Assembly (NCBI RefSeq): GCF_040712315.1 | Contig: NC_134020.1 | Span: forward strand, 33,391,751-33,455,750 | Length of the DNA: 64,000 nucleotides | Direction: 5' to 3' | Origin: Castanea sativa | Taxonomy: Eukaryota; Streptophyta; Magnoliopsida; Fagales; Fagaceae | In this document: piece after piece, positions 10,930 to 23,242 of the stretch | Layout of the letters: every line of letters starts with the position of its first letter | How positions within the stretch are numbered: position 1 is the first letter of the stretch | Translations under genes and position numbers: made by a program | Notes under the pieces: generated by a model | Told to the model about the DNA's origin: nothing | The model's database searches: none | The model's input: the letters and a program-made list of their open reading frames with translations, nothing else

Positions 10930-11794
10930 CTTGGGCATAGAAAAATATATTTGTGCTTATACCATCAAATTTACTTGATTGCCTTGCTTATAGTAGCCTA
11001 AACATATTTCTTAACAGGTATTTGTATATGCTTCATAGTCTAACATATTTTGTCTCATTTATTTATGCTTCATAACTTAAATCATGCTTAAATAATTCAT
11101 ACATGAGAAGACTATTTTTCTTATTAATTTCTTATTTCCGTCACCGCATCACTCATTGTATTATCTTTTGCCTAGTAAAAAATGCAATGGTAGAGGACAA
11201 CAGACAATCCATTGGTGTGAGAACAGAAAGACTACCAAAGAACCTTAGTCTAACCATTATCCCATCAATAGTCAACACACGACGTATGTCACGGCCATAA
11301 AAACTGCCAAATAGACTGTCAATAGAAAAAAGAATTCCTCAGGGGTGGATCTGGATCAGAGAGAACTGCCTGTGCTTTGTAGCTCCCACATGCTGGGACA
11401 ATATAACAATCATTTTCAATCACGAGATCATATTATTCTATGTAAAATCTTCTTATCACAAAAACATCCATAAATCACAGTCATCCAATAACATAATCTA
11501 ATAATGACACTCATGCATGGTGGATCACTCCCAAAATACATGAATAAGAAAGAGCCAAAACCTCTTGCCTGACTCCTGATAAGACACGGACTATAATGGA
11601 CTAGAAAAAAAGAATACACATCAAAATCTACGAGTGTTTATGTCCAATTTTTATATAGTAGTTGCCAAGTCCTGTGCATCAGCCAGTCATCAGTTAACTT
11701 TCATAAATTGACTACGATAACAAAAATGTCAAAATGCAGAGTTTGCTTAAACCGGACTGTATAGCTCAAATATGAGTTCACCAATCCAAAAATG
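10930..11794. other. Intergenic, no supported gene
   Basis: Single-copy-looking sequence. A 65-codon open frame at 11103-11300 (+) has no recognisable domain and no splice context. I see no reason to call it a gene. Confidence 0.45.
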
Positions 11795-12543
11795 GGTAAA
11801 TTTCATAAATTTGCCCTGAGATTTGTGATAATACTAGTTCGGTCCAGAACATTTTAAAGCCCATTAATTTGGTCTTCAAAAGACAATTTTGTCCCAAACA
11901 TACCAAACGCCGTTAGTGATTCTCTCTTCACTCTCCTCCCTCTCTCTCTCTCACTCTTAGACCTCTCTCTTCTCTCCCTTCATCCCTCTCTATCTATCTA
12001 ACCAAACCCTGGTCACTCCTAGAAAAACCTCCATGAATACCCCTTACAAATAATTCCAAAATACCAGAAAAATCAGCACAGTAACCACTCGAAAATACCC
12101 AACCCTTTCTGAATCCATAAAAAAATAGTAGCAAAATCTCACTGAGGGTCCCTTGAAAATGCTACAAAAAAAAGGCACAAAAAACATATTTCAAAACCAA
12201 TAGAAACCCAAAAAACAACAAAAATCCAAGCCAAACAAGGCAAATAAATCCCTTTGTAAATTCCCAATGAAATCTCCCAAAAATATGAACAAAACCCCCA
12301 AAAACTAGCAAAAATCCCAGCCAAACAATACAGAAGATCAACACAACCCCAACTGTCAACCTCATAAGAGAAAAAACACACCATATCACAAGATTGACTT
12401 CATCATCTCCTGAAGAAACACTACCCAAATCTGAAATCCAAAGGCCTTTTGCCGCAATCCAAGACGTCGTCGCAAAGAGGATGAGAGAGTATGTTGAAGG
12501 CGAGATCTAGATTGAAGCTTTGCCACCACCATTGCGTGGGTTT

Positions 12544-12576
<33 letters not shown>

Positions 12577-12755
12577 GGACGGAAGTCCATTGACGGCACT
12601 GATGGCGTCAAACTTGTGGTGGGAATTGGGAAGACCCTTGCATGGTGGTGTTGTTGATACTGATGACCAAGCTCATGGGTTTCATCGTGGATAAGGTTTG
12701 GTTAGAGAGTAAGAGAGAGTTCTGAGAGAGAGAACTTAGAGAAGAGAGTTTTTTT

Positions 12756-12791
<36 letters not shown>

Positions 12792-12911
12792 AATGGGGTT
12801 TGGTCCGTTAAGGACAAAGTTGTCTTTTGAAGACCAAGTTGGTGGGTTTTAAAATGTTTTGAACCTAGTTAATATTATCACAAACCTTACGGTGGGTTTG
12901 TGAAATTTACT
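11795..12911. mobile_element. MULE-like element with ~110-bp TIRs
   Basis: The left arm from GGTAAATTTCATAAATTTGC and the reverse complement of the right arm (AGTAAATTTCACAAACCCACC) match for about 110 bp, including GGTCTTCAAAAGACAA. The flanking 9-mers CAAAAATGG (11787-11795) and CAAGAATCG (12912-12920) agree at 7 of 9 positions, which fits an old Mutator-type duplication. The interior (about 11920-12780) is richer in GC than its surroundings and has several (GA)n/(CT)n runs. It might be captured host sequence, but I recognise no gene in it, and the open frames on both strands look compositional. Confidence 0.7.
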
Positions 12912-13009
12912 CAAGAATCGATCAAATACTTGTTTGCCTACAAAAATTCCGGTCAGTGCACTTTTTCATCATGACAAATAAGCCTTGAATATGGAAAATT
13001 TAGGTTGTG
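12912..13009. other. Short spacer
   Basis: About 100 bp between two inserted elements; nothing recognised. Confidence 0.4.
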
Positions 13010-13410
13010 TTTGATATTAGCTTAAAAAACCTATTTTTTACTATTTAGCTTATTTTTGCTACTATTTATCTTATTTTTCTACTATTTATAGGTCTCATTA
13101 TACTTTTTGATACTATTAATGGGTCTTACTGTACTATTTCAGTTACCTTTTAACTTTATCTATAGTACTTTCAACAAAACAGTTTTTAGTTTTTGCTAAA
13201 TAAGCTGTTCCTAAATAGACTCTGTGATGGGATATTTAGAGTCCATTTGAGAATAACGTATTTAACTAAAATTGAAAACTTGTTGCTAAAAATACTGTAG
13301 ATAAAACTAAAAAGTAGTTGAAATATTATAATGGGGCCTATGAATAGTAGTAAAAATAAGCTAAATAGTAAAAAAAAACTAGCCTTTTAAACCGATGTCA
13401 AACGCAACCT
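13010..13410. mobile_element. Tourist-like (PIF/Harbinger) MITE
   Basis: Nearly palindromic. The left end GGTTGTGTTTGATATTAGC and the right end TGACATCGGTT-type complement (TCAAACGCAACC) continue into long matching arms with TTTACTATTTAGCTTATTTT on both sides. It is flanked by TTA on each side, the 3-bp target type of PIF/Harbinger elements. No ORF. Confidence 0.75.
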
Positions 13411-13429
13411 TAATTGACACCTTGTTTCT

Positions 13430-14022
<593 letters not shown>

Positions 14023-14037
14023 TAAATAACCCTTATT

Positions 14038-14138
14038 TTATTTTTTTATTTTTAAAGTTAAGGAAGGTAATTTGACTCTTGAATATCTTTATTGGAAACA
14101 CAAGAATGTGCCAACTAGTTAAGCTACAAGACTTTTAG
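14038..14138 (-). mobile_element. tRNA-derived SINE, family 1, copy 1
   Basis: On the minus strand it starts CTAAAAGTCTTGTAGCTTAA, which resembles a pol III A box, and ends in an A-rich tail (T-rich on +). It is flanked by a perfect 11-bp target duplication TAACCCTTATT (14027-14037 and 14139-14149). The related copy at 40350-40458 shares GGAAACAC..AAG and AGTTGAGCTA blocks. It lies 45 bp from the end of the psbC fragment. Confidence 0.8.
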
Positions 14139-14167
14139 TAACCCTTATTCATTTTAGTTATGGGTCT

Positions 14168-15014
14168 TGTAAGGACACAACTTGAGCCCAAACCCACAGT
14201 CAGAAGGGGATGGACTTGAAAGACCTTTTTACAATAAAATTTGTAGAGAGTGTGCTTGAAATCTAGATTCTAATGATATTTAGATAACAAAAATGATGGG
14301 CTTTGACTACAATGGTACACATAAGGAACTATTTATATGAGTATGAAAGAAATCCTCTCATTGGACACAAGTCGAGGATGACTTATATTACTTCTTCCCA
14401 AGATAGATTACAATTATGGATAGTGAGGTCTACAGTGTTTTTTCTCTCCTTTTTCGGACCCCCATTGCTGAAGGTCTCTTCTTTCCTTTATACTCCCACC
14501 TTCTTCTCCTCTTCATCCCCCACATCAGGATTAGATTGCTGGTTTAGATGCTTATCCCATCCACCTCCTCTGAAGTCTTTGGAGATAGGAGCAAAGTTCA
14601 ACTTTGATGTTTAGGTCTCACTTTCCCATTAATGCGGCCAAAATAGCAGTTGCAGAGCATTCAATGCGGGAGCGGTGGTAACAGCTTTATTTCAGATATT
14701 TCACCGCCTTTCTTCTTATTCTCCACGTTTACCGTGTCTACCCTTACCTGTAGGATTTTCGAGAACATAGCCTGTGGATGTTAACCAACCCTTCTCCTAC
14801 CTCGGCTTCACATGGCCGATGACATAATCTTCATCAAACTAACTTCTTGGACATACTTGTTCAGACATTATCTTTTTTTTTTTTTTTTTTAGTATTGCCT
14901 TATGAGTTAACATTCATACATCCTCAGACCATTCAGTGTCCTCGGATTAGGCTTCTAGCCCGAAGAATACTCTTGGGCCACCCCACATATATTCCTGTGC
15001 TCAATGACCCTGTG
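14168..15014 (-). repeat. Solo LTR of a Tat-type gypsy element (847 bp)
   Basis: Starts TGTAAGGACACAACTTGAGC and aligns along its length with the element 2 LTR (ACAATAAAATTTGTAGAG; CCCATTAATGCGGCC; GCGGTGGTAACAGCTTTATT). Its ends match the reverse complement of the 7977-8693 LTR, so it lies in minus orientation. It is flanked by GGTCT on both sides (14163-14167 and 15015-15019), a 5-bp duplication of gypsy type. The right end reads ...CCCTGTG where CA is expected, probably mutation. A run of T at 14871-14890 lies inside. The open frame at 14303-14614 has no domain. Confidence 0.8.
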
Positions 15015-15019
15015 GGTCT

Positions 15020-15511
15020 GAAGTCAAACTTTCAACACGGAAGTGAAAAATAATGAATAGATTTATTTTGAATCTATCAGTCATGAAACGGTTCACCTGG
15101 AGGAACTTGAAAAGAAGAAGAAGAAGAAAGAATATCATTTCCAACTTAATATCATTTCTGCAACAACTTTTGCCGTACACCCTTCTCAATGAGTTAGAAA
15201 AAAATTTGGTGCGATAAAAGCATATAGATGCTTGGAATAAGATTCATAGAATTTCCAATAACTTTCAGAAAAAAAAGAAAAGAAAAAAGAGTAGGACTAG
15301 TTCAAAGAGTAGCGCCAATTACGTTGGTCAAACCTCCAACTGCCATTACTGTAGCTTATATTATCTTGTTCAACAGCTTTGGTGCTTGAATTCATCTAAA
15401 GTCTAAACTGAAAAATTCAAGATTGGCAACGTGAAGTCAAGTCAGCCACACCGCAAGGTTGTCTCATGTGCAATTATGATTATGAACGCATATAAACCTG
15501 ATCTATATATC
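15020..15511. other. Intergenic, no gene
   Basis: Single-copy-looking sequence with a short (AAG)n run near 15110. Nothing recognised. Confidence 0.5.
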
Positions 15512-15618
15512 AAGGAAGTCAATACCGTATTGGAGGCTGTACCGATTTGGCCACCGATATGATATATTTCGGATACCGGTCAATACCGGTGTACCGTTTC
15601 AGATTTATCGCTAAGTAT

Positions 15619-15673
<55 letters not shown>

Positions 15674-16465
15674 TAGGCCTCAAATAAGTAGTCTTAGTCA
15701 CTGTACTTTTAGTGGTAGTGTTCTGATGTGTGGGCAGAACACGTATAAATGGTTAAAATGTTATATTAAAAATAAAAATAAAAAAAGAAAAGAAGAAGAA
15801 GGTAGAGTTTGAATTTTTGATTGATGTTCACGTCGGTTCAGTGACTTGTCACTTGTCAAGCACACAAAACAACAAAAACTTAAAGATTAAAATAAAAAAA
15901 AACATTAAAGGCAAAAAAGAGAAGAAACTGCATCCAAAAAAAAAAGGAAAAGAAAGGAGAAGAAACATATGTACTCTGAGCAGACAAAGAAGAAGCAACA
16001 ACAGCAGTAGGAGCTGAAGAGAAGATCGCCAAATGAGATGCTACAGGCAACGTGGCTTGGTGTTGGCGGTGGGGACAAGAGTGAAACTGGGTTGTTGTTG
16101 CTGGTGTGAGAACGCGTGGGTGTTGCTGTACAAGGTTTTGGCTGAGAGGGTGGCTGTGTTTGAGAGTGTCATTGTGTTGTTTTGTAAAAACCAAAAAAAA
16201 AAGAGTGTTTTTTGTGTTTTCAAAAAACTTGTTTTTGTTTTTGTTTTTTTGGGTTTCTTCTTCATCTCCCTCTTTTTTTTTTTTTGTTATTTCGGACTGG
16301 TATGAAGTTTCCGGCCGAAATCCGATTTATTTCCTATGACCAGAATGACCCGGTATTGCCAGTATTTAAACCGTTACGAAACAAACACATTTCTGTACCG
16401 TCTCAGGCGCCGGTACGAAATATTCCGGCCATACCGGCCGGTACGATACGAGATTGACTCCACTG
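15512..16465. mobile_element. CCGGTA-rich MULE-like element, copy A (954 bp)
   Basis: Flanked by a perfect 9-bp duplication CTATATATC (15503-15511 and 16466-16474). The left end is AAGGAAGTCAATACCGTA; the right end, reverse-complemented, is CAGTGGAGTCAATCTCGTA. Both subterminal regions carry repeated ATACCGG/TACCGGT motifs. A (TA)n run lies at 15626-15664. The middle is A/T-rich, with T-runs and purine-rich stretches. Copies B (31618-32585) and C (52720-53373) share the ends and layout. No transposase is recognised; the small open frames on both strands are compositional. Confidence 0.8.
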
Positions 16466-16474
16466 CTATATATC

Positions 16475-17650
16475 TATATTCTATATATACATAAAAAAAT
16501 AAAAAATAAAACTATATTCAATATATATCTAAAACTAAAATGTAATATTTATTATTGTTATCCTTTAGTTGAGTCACATTACGTTGTTATCTTTTTCTTT
16601 TTCTTTTTTCTAATTTTTCCATTATTTTTAATTTTTTAATATTTACACTTTGCCTATCCTTTATCATTCCTTACATTTTCATCTTCCCACTTCCGTTTAC
16701 TTTAATATTACTATTCATTTTTCCTTTCGTCTTCCTTTAGTTTGTCTTTTCTTGTTTACTTCTTCTTTCTATAAGTTTATCATTCTCTCTTCCATTCTTT
16801 GCATAGTTTCTCTCTCTCTCTCTCTCTCTCAATTATTAGGTGGATTTTTTTTTTTTTTTGCATCTCTGCCTTAGGTTAACAAAATTTTTTTGTTCTACTT
16901 TGGGTTGCCTTAGTTTTATGTTTTAAGTTTTTTTTATTCTATTTGATTGTTAAATGTTATTTTATTGCATTATAAAAAATTAAAGATAGTATATAAGAAT
17001 ATAATATTATTCAATTTTTTTTAAGAGAGTCACAACCTATGGCGTCCATTTCTGATGAACGCTCTTTGTCATCAGACCAAGACACCAATCAGTTTTTGGT
17101 GTAGGTGGGGATTGAACCCCAGATCTCTTATTCAATAATCAGAAATTTTACCAGTTAAGCTAACTGGAACCCACAATTATTCAATTACATAGCATGATTT
17201 GGATAATTCGATATTTATTGTTTTATCTTTTTTTTTTCTTCTCATCTTAATTTATTCAACATTTAAATTTAGCTACATTCTCCATATCATTCAATTATTC
17301 ATATTTTCTCTCCTTTTTTATTTAAAAAAAACTAAACATATAATATTTTACTTAAATTCAAATAAATAAAATTATCTTCATAAAATTGTGTTCATTTTTT
17401 TATCATTTACACTTTCTCTGACCTTTTTCATTCCCTTTATCTTTTTATCTTCTTGCTACCCTTATCTTAATATCACTCTCCATCTTTCCCTTTATCTTAA
17501 TATCACTCTCCATCTTAGTATAAATTTGTCATTCTCTCTTTCATTTTATGCATAATTTTCCCTCAAAAAAAAAGTTATTTCTCTTTCTTTCTCTCTCCAA
17601 TTTTTGGTGTATTTTTTTTCTTGTATTCCTGCTTTAGGTTGATAAATTTT
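16475..17650 (+). mobile_element. Helitron-related AT-rich sequence, two degenerate copies
   Basis: Two adjacent segments (about 16620-16870 and 17400-17640) resemble each other: TTTACACTTT...CTATCCTTT, ATAAGTTTATCATTCTCTCTT, a (CT)n run, then CTTTAGGTTGATAAA. The stretch 16950-17220 (GATTGTTAAATGTTATTTTA; GCATGATTTGGATAATT) matches the reverse complement of the Helitron at 61584-63043. No clean TC or CTRR ends are found here, so these look like truncated relatives. The SINE at 17017-17175 interrupts them. Confidence 0.5.
17017..17175 (-). mobile_element. tRNA-derived SINE (Au-like), family 2, copy 1
   Basis: On the minus strand it begins TGTGGGTTCCAGTTAGCTTA (A-box-like), has GGTTCAATCCCC (B-box-like), then CCAAAAACTGATTGGTGTCT, and ends in an A-run. 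A perfect 11-bp target duplication ATTATTCAATT flanks it (17006-17016 and 17176-17186). The general sequence resembles plant Au SINEs as I remember them. More copies lie at 35621-35775 and, degraded, near 42295-42420. Confidence 0.88.
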
Positions 17651-18350
17651 TGTAGTCTTTAGAAAATACTCATTCTCACACCCAATGCATCAAAGAAAAC
17701 ATGGAATACAAAATAAATGCCAATTTAGAAACATTAAATTAAAAAAAATGTAGTTATTCCTATATTTGGTTTCATTGGAAATATCTTAAGATTCCTAGGA
17801 ATGTGAGATGATAATGTTTAGTTTATTCCCAAGAATCTTAAATAAATTATTTATTTTTTCTATTCTATTTTTATATTTGAATGTGAATTACCAAGTCCTT
17901 AAAAAAAATCTTCCTCTAAATAAATAATGAAAAACTAAATATAAACTATTAATTATAAAAAATTCATTAAAATTATAGTCTAATATTTCAAAATGATAGG
18001 TACAATACAAAAATAACTATTTAAATTTCAAATGCTTTTATCCTTAATAATAATTTTAAAAGATTTTAATCCATAATAATTTGTTTTATATTTTATCTTA
18101 ATTGCTTAAATGATAATAAAAAATGGTTAAAACTGTCAATTTATGAAAAATACAATTTCCTTTAAGCTTGAAAATCTGGATTCCTACCTGTTTTAAAGGG
18201 AATCCACATTCCTACTAAGAGGGGAATCCACATTCTCTTGGCATCTAATTTCTTAACGTGATTTTCAACCAAACATGAGAATCTTCAAACATTCCTGAGA
18301 ATCCTAAAACATTATCCTGTACCAAACGCCATCTTAATACATACACACAT

Positions 18351-18385
<35 letters not shown>

Positions 18386-18677
18386 AAAGGTTTTTATTAA
18401 CTTAAAAAATAAAGAAAAGTAAAAACAATAATATTAATATAAAAATATATATATGTTTATTGAGATTACCTTAAAAAAAAAAATTATTGAGGCTCTACTG
18501 GCGGGTCTGCGACTAGTTAAGCTAAGGACAAGGACTGCATCTACTTAAATCAGCAGGAAAGAAGCGGTAAAGAGCTTTCAGCCTTTCACATGCAGTTCAC
18601 ACCACAAACAAACTCATCTCTTTTAGTTTCCTAGAGCTCTTTTGCCCAATTTATTTCCATTGCAAAAACGAAAGACA
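17651..18677. other. AT-rich intergenic and 5' flank of NBS relic
   Basis: Very AT-rich. A possible MITE remnant runs from about 17755 (TATATTTGGTTTC) to 18340 (GTACCAAACGCCATC) without clear ends. A (CA)n(TA)n microsatellite lies at 18345-18385. From about 18500 the base composition rises into the 5' leader of the resistance-gene relic. Confidence 0.45.
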
Positions 18678-19860
18678 TGGCTGCTGCGAGCCTAGTGGGA
18701 GGAGCATTTCTGTCTGCAGCCCTCAAAAGTCTTGTTTGCCAAGATGGCATCACAGGAGGTCGTTGACTTCATCCGGGGAAGAAAAGTCCCCGATACACTG
18801 CTGAAGAAGTTGAAGACAACGTGTCTTGCCCTTCATACAGTGCTCAATGACGCAGAGGAAAAGGAATTCACAATCCTACAGATCAAAGAGTGGCTTGATG
18901 AGCTTAAAGATGCTGTCTACGACGCAGAGGACCTTTTGATATAGCTGCTGATTGCTGAAGCTTTGCAGTGCCAGTTGGAAGCTAAGAGCAAGGTAAGGAA
19001 TTGCATCACTTGTACATTTACTTGTTCTGAACAAAAACTGAAATCAAAGATAGAAGAAGTCCTTGTCAGGCTAGATGTTTTAGCAAGGCAAATGGATCTT
19101 ATAGGTCTGAGAGAACGTGTTGGACTCGGAGGGAAGCCTTTACCAAGAATAAGATCGCCCACCACTTCTCTGGTAAAAGAAACTAGAATTATTGGTAGGG
19201 ATGATATTAAAGAGCCCATAGTCAACTTGCTGCTCTCAAATGATGCAAAAGGCAATGAACACCTGTGTGTGATTCCCATTGCGGGCATGGGTGGGATTGG
19301 CAAGACTACCCTTGCTCAGCTTATTTACAACGACCAAAGAATCACCGAACATATTAGCATTAGTTTTTGGGTTTGCGTTTCAGAAGAATTTGATGTGGTT
19401 AGGATCACAAAATCAATTCTTGAGGCTGTCACTTCACAGAAATGTGACACTACAGACTTTATGATCCAAACTAGATTGAAGAAGGGTTTGATGGGAAAGA
19501 AATTTTTGCTAGTTCTTGATGATGTATGGAATGAAAATTATGGCGACTGGGAGCTCTTGAAGAATCCCTTTAAATACGGAACATTGGGAAGTAAAATTAT
19601 TGTGACAACACGCAATGAAGATTGTTGGTGTTTATTCACAAATCATGCCTTTGAAAATGGAAACTATAATGCATATCCAGAATTAGATAAAATTGGTAGA
19701 AAAATAATTAAGAAGTGTGATGGCCTACCATTAACAGCAAAAGCACTTGGTGCTCTGTTGCACCGTAAACTAGATGAAGAGGAATGGTATAAAATTTTGA
19801 ACAGCAAAATTTGGAGTTTGCCTAATGATGGGGTGATATTCTTCCAGCTATAAGATTAAG
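18678..19860 (+). pseudogene. CC-NB-ARC disease-resistance gene relic (RPP13-like 1/RGA type)
   Basis: The start MAAASLVGGAFLSAALK at 18678 is followed by a frameshift near 18730. The Rx-type coiled coil then continues (WLDELKDAVYDAEDLL, about 18890-18940), a stop and shift occur at 18943, and the NB-ARC domain runs in one frame at 18963-19853 (296 codons). Within that frame are the P-loop GMGGIGKTTLA (residues 108-118), RNBS-A WVCVSEEFD (136-144), kinase-2 FLLVLDDVW (181-189), RNBS-B GSKIIVTTRN (209-218) and GLPL (254-257). About 20 residues usually present after TTRNED are missing. The MHD motif and the whole LRR are absent. Such proteins sense pathogen effectors in the cytoplasm; this copy looks dead or truncated. 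Confidence 0.88.
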
Positions 19861-20150
19861 TTACAATTACCTACCCTCTCATTATCTTTCTACATTTGAC
19901 AATCTAGCCTGGGCTTCCAATGCTTTGTGGTACAACAAATAAAAATGAAACAATAATAGTGTCTTCCATTTCCATTTTTGTCTAAATTATAAATTTATAC
20001 AATTTATATTTTTTATTAAAATAAATAAGTCAAACTCAAACTAGATGAAATAGACTTTTTTTTTGTTGAGAAAAGACTTAATAGTGTGTGGTAGTAGATA
20101 TAACTGATACCTATTTCTTTATTCTCTCATTCTATGTATTAAATTCGCAG

Positions 20151-21007
20151 GGTTATCTAGATCCGGAGTATTTCTTAACTCATAAACTGACGGACAAGAG
20201 TGATGTTTATAAACTTGGTGTTGAATTTCTGGAACTCCTGACAGGGATGCATCCGATCTCACATGGCAAAAACATTGTTAGAGAGGTAAAACATTATAGA
20301 CTTGTTTGCCTTAGACTCAATAGGAGCCCAATGGTACATTAGGTGATTGGGCATGAAAGAAATTGTTGTTCTGTAATTTATTTTACCCTTGCAGTTTAAT
20401 CCATAATGAAAATTCTCCTCTGCCATATGTCATTTTATACTAGGTGTAATAGTCAAGAGTGAGATCTTGAGTTACAAGTTTCAGTTTTTAACTTCAAAAA
20501 AACATTGAAATCCTTTTTCAATCCTCTGCCAAACAGAATTTTATACAGTGAAGATCACTTTGTCATAATGTTGTTATCATATCATCCTCTAGGCAACAGT
20601 GGCTTAAATTTGGTGTAATAAAATGAGCTCTTGTAGTTTTTAACTGTCTTTATCCATTCCAGGTTAATGTCGCATATCAATCTGGTATGATCTTTTCAGT
20701 TATTGATGATCGAATGGGGTCTTATCCTTCTGAATGTGTGGTGAAATTTTTGACTTTGGCTCTCAAGTGTTGTGAAGATGAGACAGATGCTAGACCTTCA
20801 ATGGCAGAGGTGGTCCGAGAACTTGAAAATATATGGCTTCTGATGCCTGATTCTGACATTAAAACAACAGATCCTATGCTCTCAGGTTCTGAAAAGGCAA
20901 TGACTTCACCATCATCATCCTCTAATGTGAAGAATCCTTTTGTGTCATCAGATGTATCTGGCAGTGACCTTGTTAGTGGAGTCGTTCCATCCATCACGCC
21001 TAGATAG
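20151..21007 (+). pseudogene. Orphan 3' exons of an LRR-VIII receptor-like kinase
   Basis: Two exons with good splice sites: 20151-20285 (acceptor AAATTCGCAG, donor GAGAG/GTAAAA) and 20663-21007 (acceptor CATTCCAG, stop TAG). They encode the end of a kinase activation segment and the C-lobe: [38 protein letters not shown], then [16 protein letters not shown], and a Ser-rich tail ending VPSITPR. The N-lobe, catalytic loop and ectodomain are missing. The family is that of the gene at 55207-63681, whose own 3' half lies beyond the window. The exons themselves are open, so this is a truncation, perhaps from incomplete gene duplication. Confidence 0.8.
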
Positions 21008-21978
21008 GAAATGTTTGGAAAATTTGGTTGTATCTGAACCTGAGGTTGCTAATGTCTTGAAAATTTGAACTGGGAAATGGTCTTTACGTTCATCTCAGTT
21101 GTTGATGTTGTGGAAAGTCTCTCTCTTAAATCTTCATTACAATTTGTTTTGGAAAACTTATGTACTTAGAGCAGTAGATGGTTTAATAATATTGGTGTAA
21201 ATATCAACCTTGTACTCTACAGCAAAGTAGTAGAAAAATATTTATAAGAAACATAATACTATCATTTATATGTTTATGGAGTATGCAATGTCTAATTGAC
21301 ACAATGGAAATCTGAGCAGCCCCGAAGTAACAACAAAAATATTTGATTGAAGTTTTTGAGATATGGCTTCAGATATATTACACGCAACTGGTATGATCGC
21401 AGATTGGTCTTCTTAACAATGCGCTCTTGTTGTGATTATGTTAAACATGGATGCCTGGATTTCTTCATAAGTTGATGGTGACATGGTGTTGCATGTTATT
21501 CATTTGCTTAGGGGAGCTTGCCTCAAGAGACAGAATCAAATTAAAATTTTTATCAACTTAGAAATTATTGGAGAATAAGGTAACAAAAAAAAAAAAAAAA
21601 TTGTATCTATTTTTTTTTTTAAATCTAAAAAATTTCTGTAATTTGGTGAAACCATTTGACGTAATCTCGGCTTCTAAGCCCAACTTTTATTATATAGTAT
21701 ATGTATATGATTGATATCATTTAAACACTTTTTCTAATAAATTATTATAATTCACATAATATGTCTATATTGTATTTCGAATACCTAAATGCATCACAAT
21801 TTACAACTAATTCTCAAAATTCTAAAATAAATCGAACAATAAATAAATAAATTAGGGGTAATAAAATACTTATACTTATATATATTGATCATCAACCTGC
21901 AAATAAAAGTAGCAACAAAAATTAAGTTAATAAGCACTTAATACTTGTGTTGTGACCATCGCGCCAAGGGTGTATGTT
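21008..21978. other. 3' flank of kinase fragment, no gene
   Basis: Noncoding. Positions 21443-21538 recur at 41085-41178 (shared ATAAGTTGATGGTGACA and GGTGTTGCATGTTAT). The rest is AT-rich with A- and T-runs near 21590-21620. Confidence 0.5.
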
Positions 21979-21983
21979 GGTCT

Positions 21984-22742
21984 TGTAAGTGCACAATTTG
22001 TACCCGGACCCAAATGAGTGATGGGCTCAGGCCTAAAGAGCCTTATACAATGAAATTTGTAGAGTATGGGTTTGAAACCTAGGTTAGGGATATTGGAAAG
22101 TTGATAAACAGGCTAGAATGCCGCAGTCTATGCAAGTAATAGATGAATATGACAAAAGACCCTCCTTGGACGTAAGCCGAGGACAATTTGTATAGCCTTT
22201 CTTTCTCTAAGTAAAATATTACAATTTTTGGTTTCCAAAAAAGGTCCCCCTCTTCTTTCCTCTCTCGTCTTCTTATATTTTTCTTCTTCTTCCCTGTTTC
22301 ATCCACGTGTAATACAGATCTTCCTCCTAGATACTTGTCCCATCCACCACCTTCTTAAAGTCTTCAAATAATAGCTGGAAAGCTGAATACTACTGTTCAG
22401 AGGTCATTTCTTCATTAATGCAGCTAGGGAGGTAGATCCTCCCTTTAATACGGTGGTAGCAGCTTTTTCCTCAGATATTTCTCACACGTTCCTGCTTCTA
22501 ACGGGTGCTTGGATCACGCCTTTACCTAGCAGATCTTCCAGAATTCTGTCTCTAAACCCTTTAGCAAGTCCCATGACCTCTTCTGGGCTTGTCCGAGGAG
22601 ATACTCCTCCTCGGACAACTCCTCGGTCCCTTGTAGTGCGGACTGGCTCGTGGGTTGAGAAGACTCTAATTGAACAAATTTATACCCACTAACCAGGCCC
22701 AAGGCCCAAACGTGCATTTAAGCATTTTTTTTACCCCCCACA
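21984..22742 (-). repeat. Left LTR of element 2 (3' LTR in element orientation)
   Basis: 759 bp, starts TGTAAGTGCACAATT and ends TTTTACCCCCCACA on the + strand. It is the same length as the right LTR at 33918-34676 and largely identical to it. On the minus strand a TATAAGAAGACG box lies near 22262-22273. Confidence 0.95.
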
Positions 22743-22780
22743 ATAGCCCCTTAAAACTTCATTTCCCCCCCCCCCATCCG
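22743..22780 (-). other. Polypurine tract of element 2
   Basis: On the minus strand a G-run of about 12, then AAATGAAGTTTTAAGGGGCTAT, directly abuts the 3' LTR. The last AGGGGCTAT equals that of element 1. Confidence 0.7.
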
Positions 22781-23242
22781 AGGAGAGAAATGGAGTTTTG
22801 AACCAACAACACACCCTCCACACACTTTGCAAACCGCCACACGTGTAGGGGTCCTTTCGTTCCTTTAAAACCGCCTCTGACGCTTCGAAACCCGAAACAC
22901 TCGCATTAATGACTGCAAGTTACATCCTGTTCCCCACGTTCAACGGTGAGATACGTATCCAACGGTCCTGGTTCATTTTGAAAAATTGGGCGGGATAATT
23001 CTGATTTGAGGCCGCCTCCCACATTCCAAAACGCCTAGGAAATCGTATCTCCATCCAACCTTTCAGAAATCAATCAAATCCAAGAGTTAATCACAATCTT
23101 TTCTCTCAAGAAGCTCGTGAAGAATCGCCTAATTATTTCCCGTAAGTTTTCAACTCCCTTTACTCATTTCTTCTCGGCTTCTGTCCTCGGCCAACATCTA
23201 GACCCCTCCCCTTCTCTAAACTTTCATTCTCACTCCCACCAA

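Noticed and set aside
11103..11300. 65-codon frame as a small gene
   Set aside because: No domain, no splice or promoter context, and length typical of chance frames.
12139..12428. Two overlapping Phe/Trp-rich minus-strand frames
   Set aside because: Overlapping frames of AC-rich DNA within a MULE-like element; composition-driven, no known domain.
15817..16457. Cluster of open frames on both strands
   Set aside because: All lie inside MULE-like copy A, overlap each other, and consist of homopolymer-driven Lys, Phe or Ser runs.
17017..17175. Possible tRNA gene from the GGTTCAATCCCC box
   Set aside because: No cloverleaf can be formed with the flanking sequence; the A-tail and 11-bp duplication make it a SINE.
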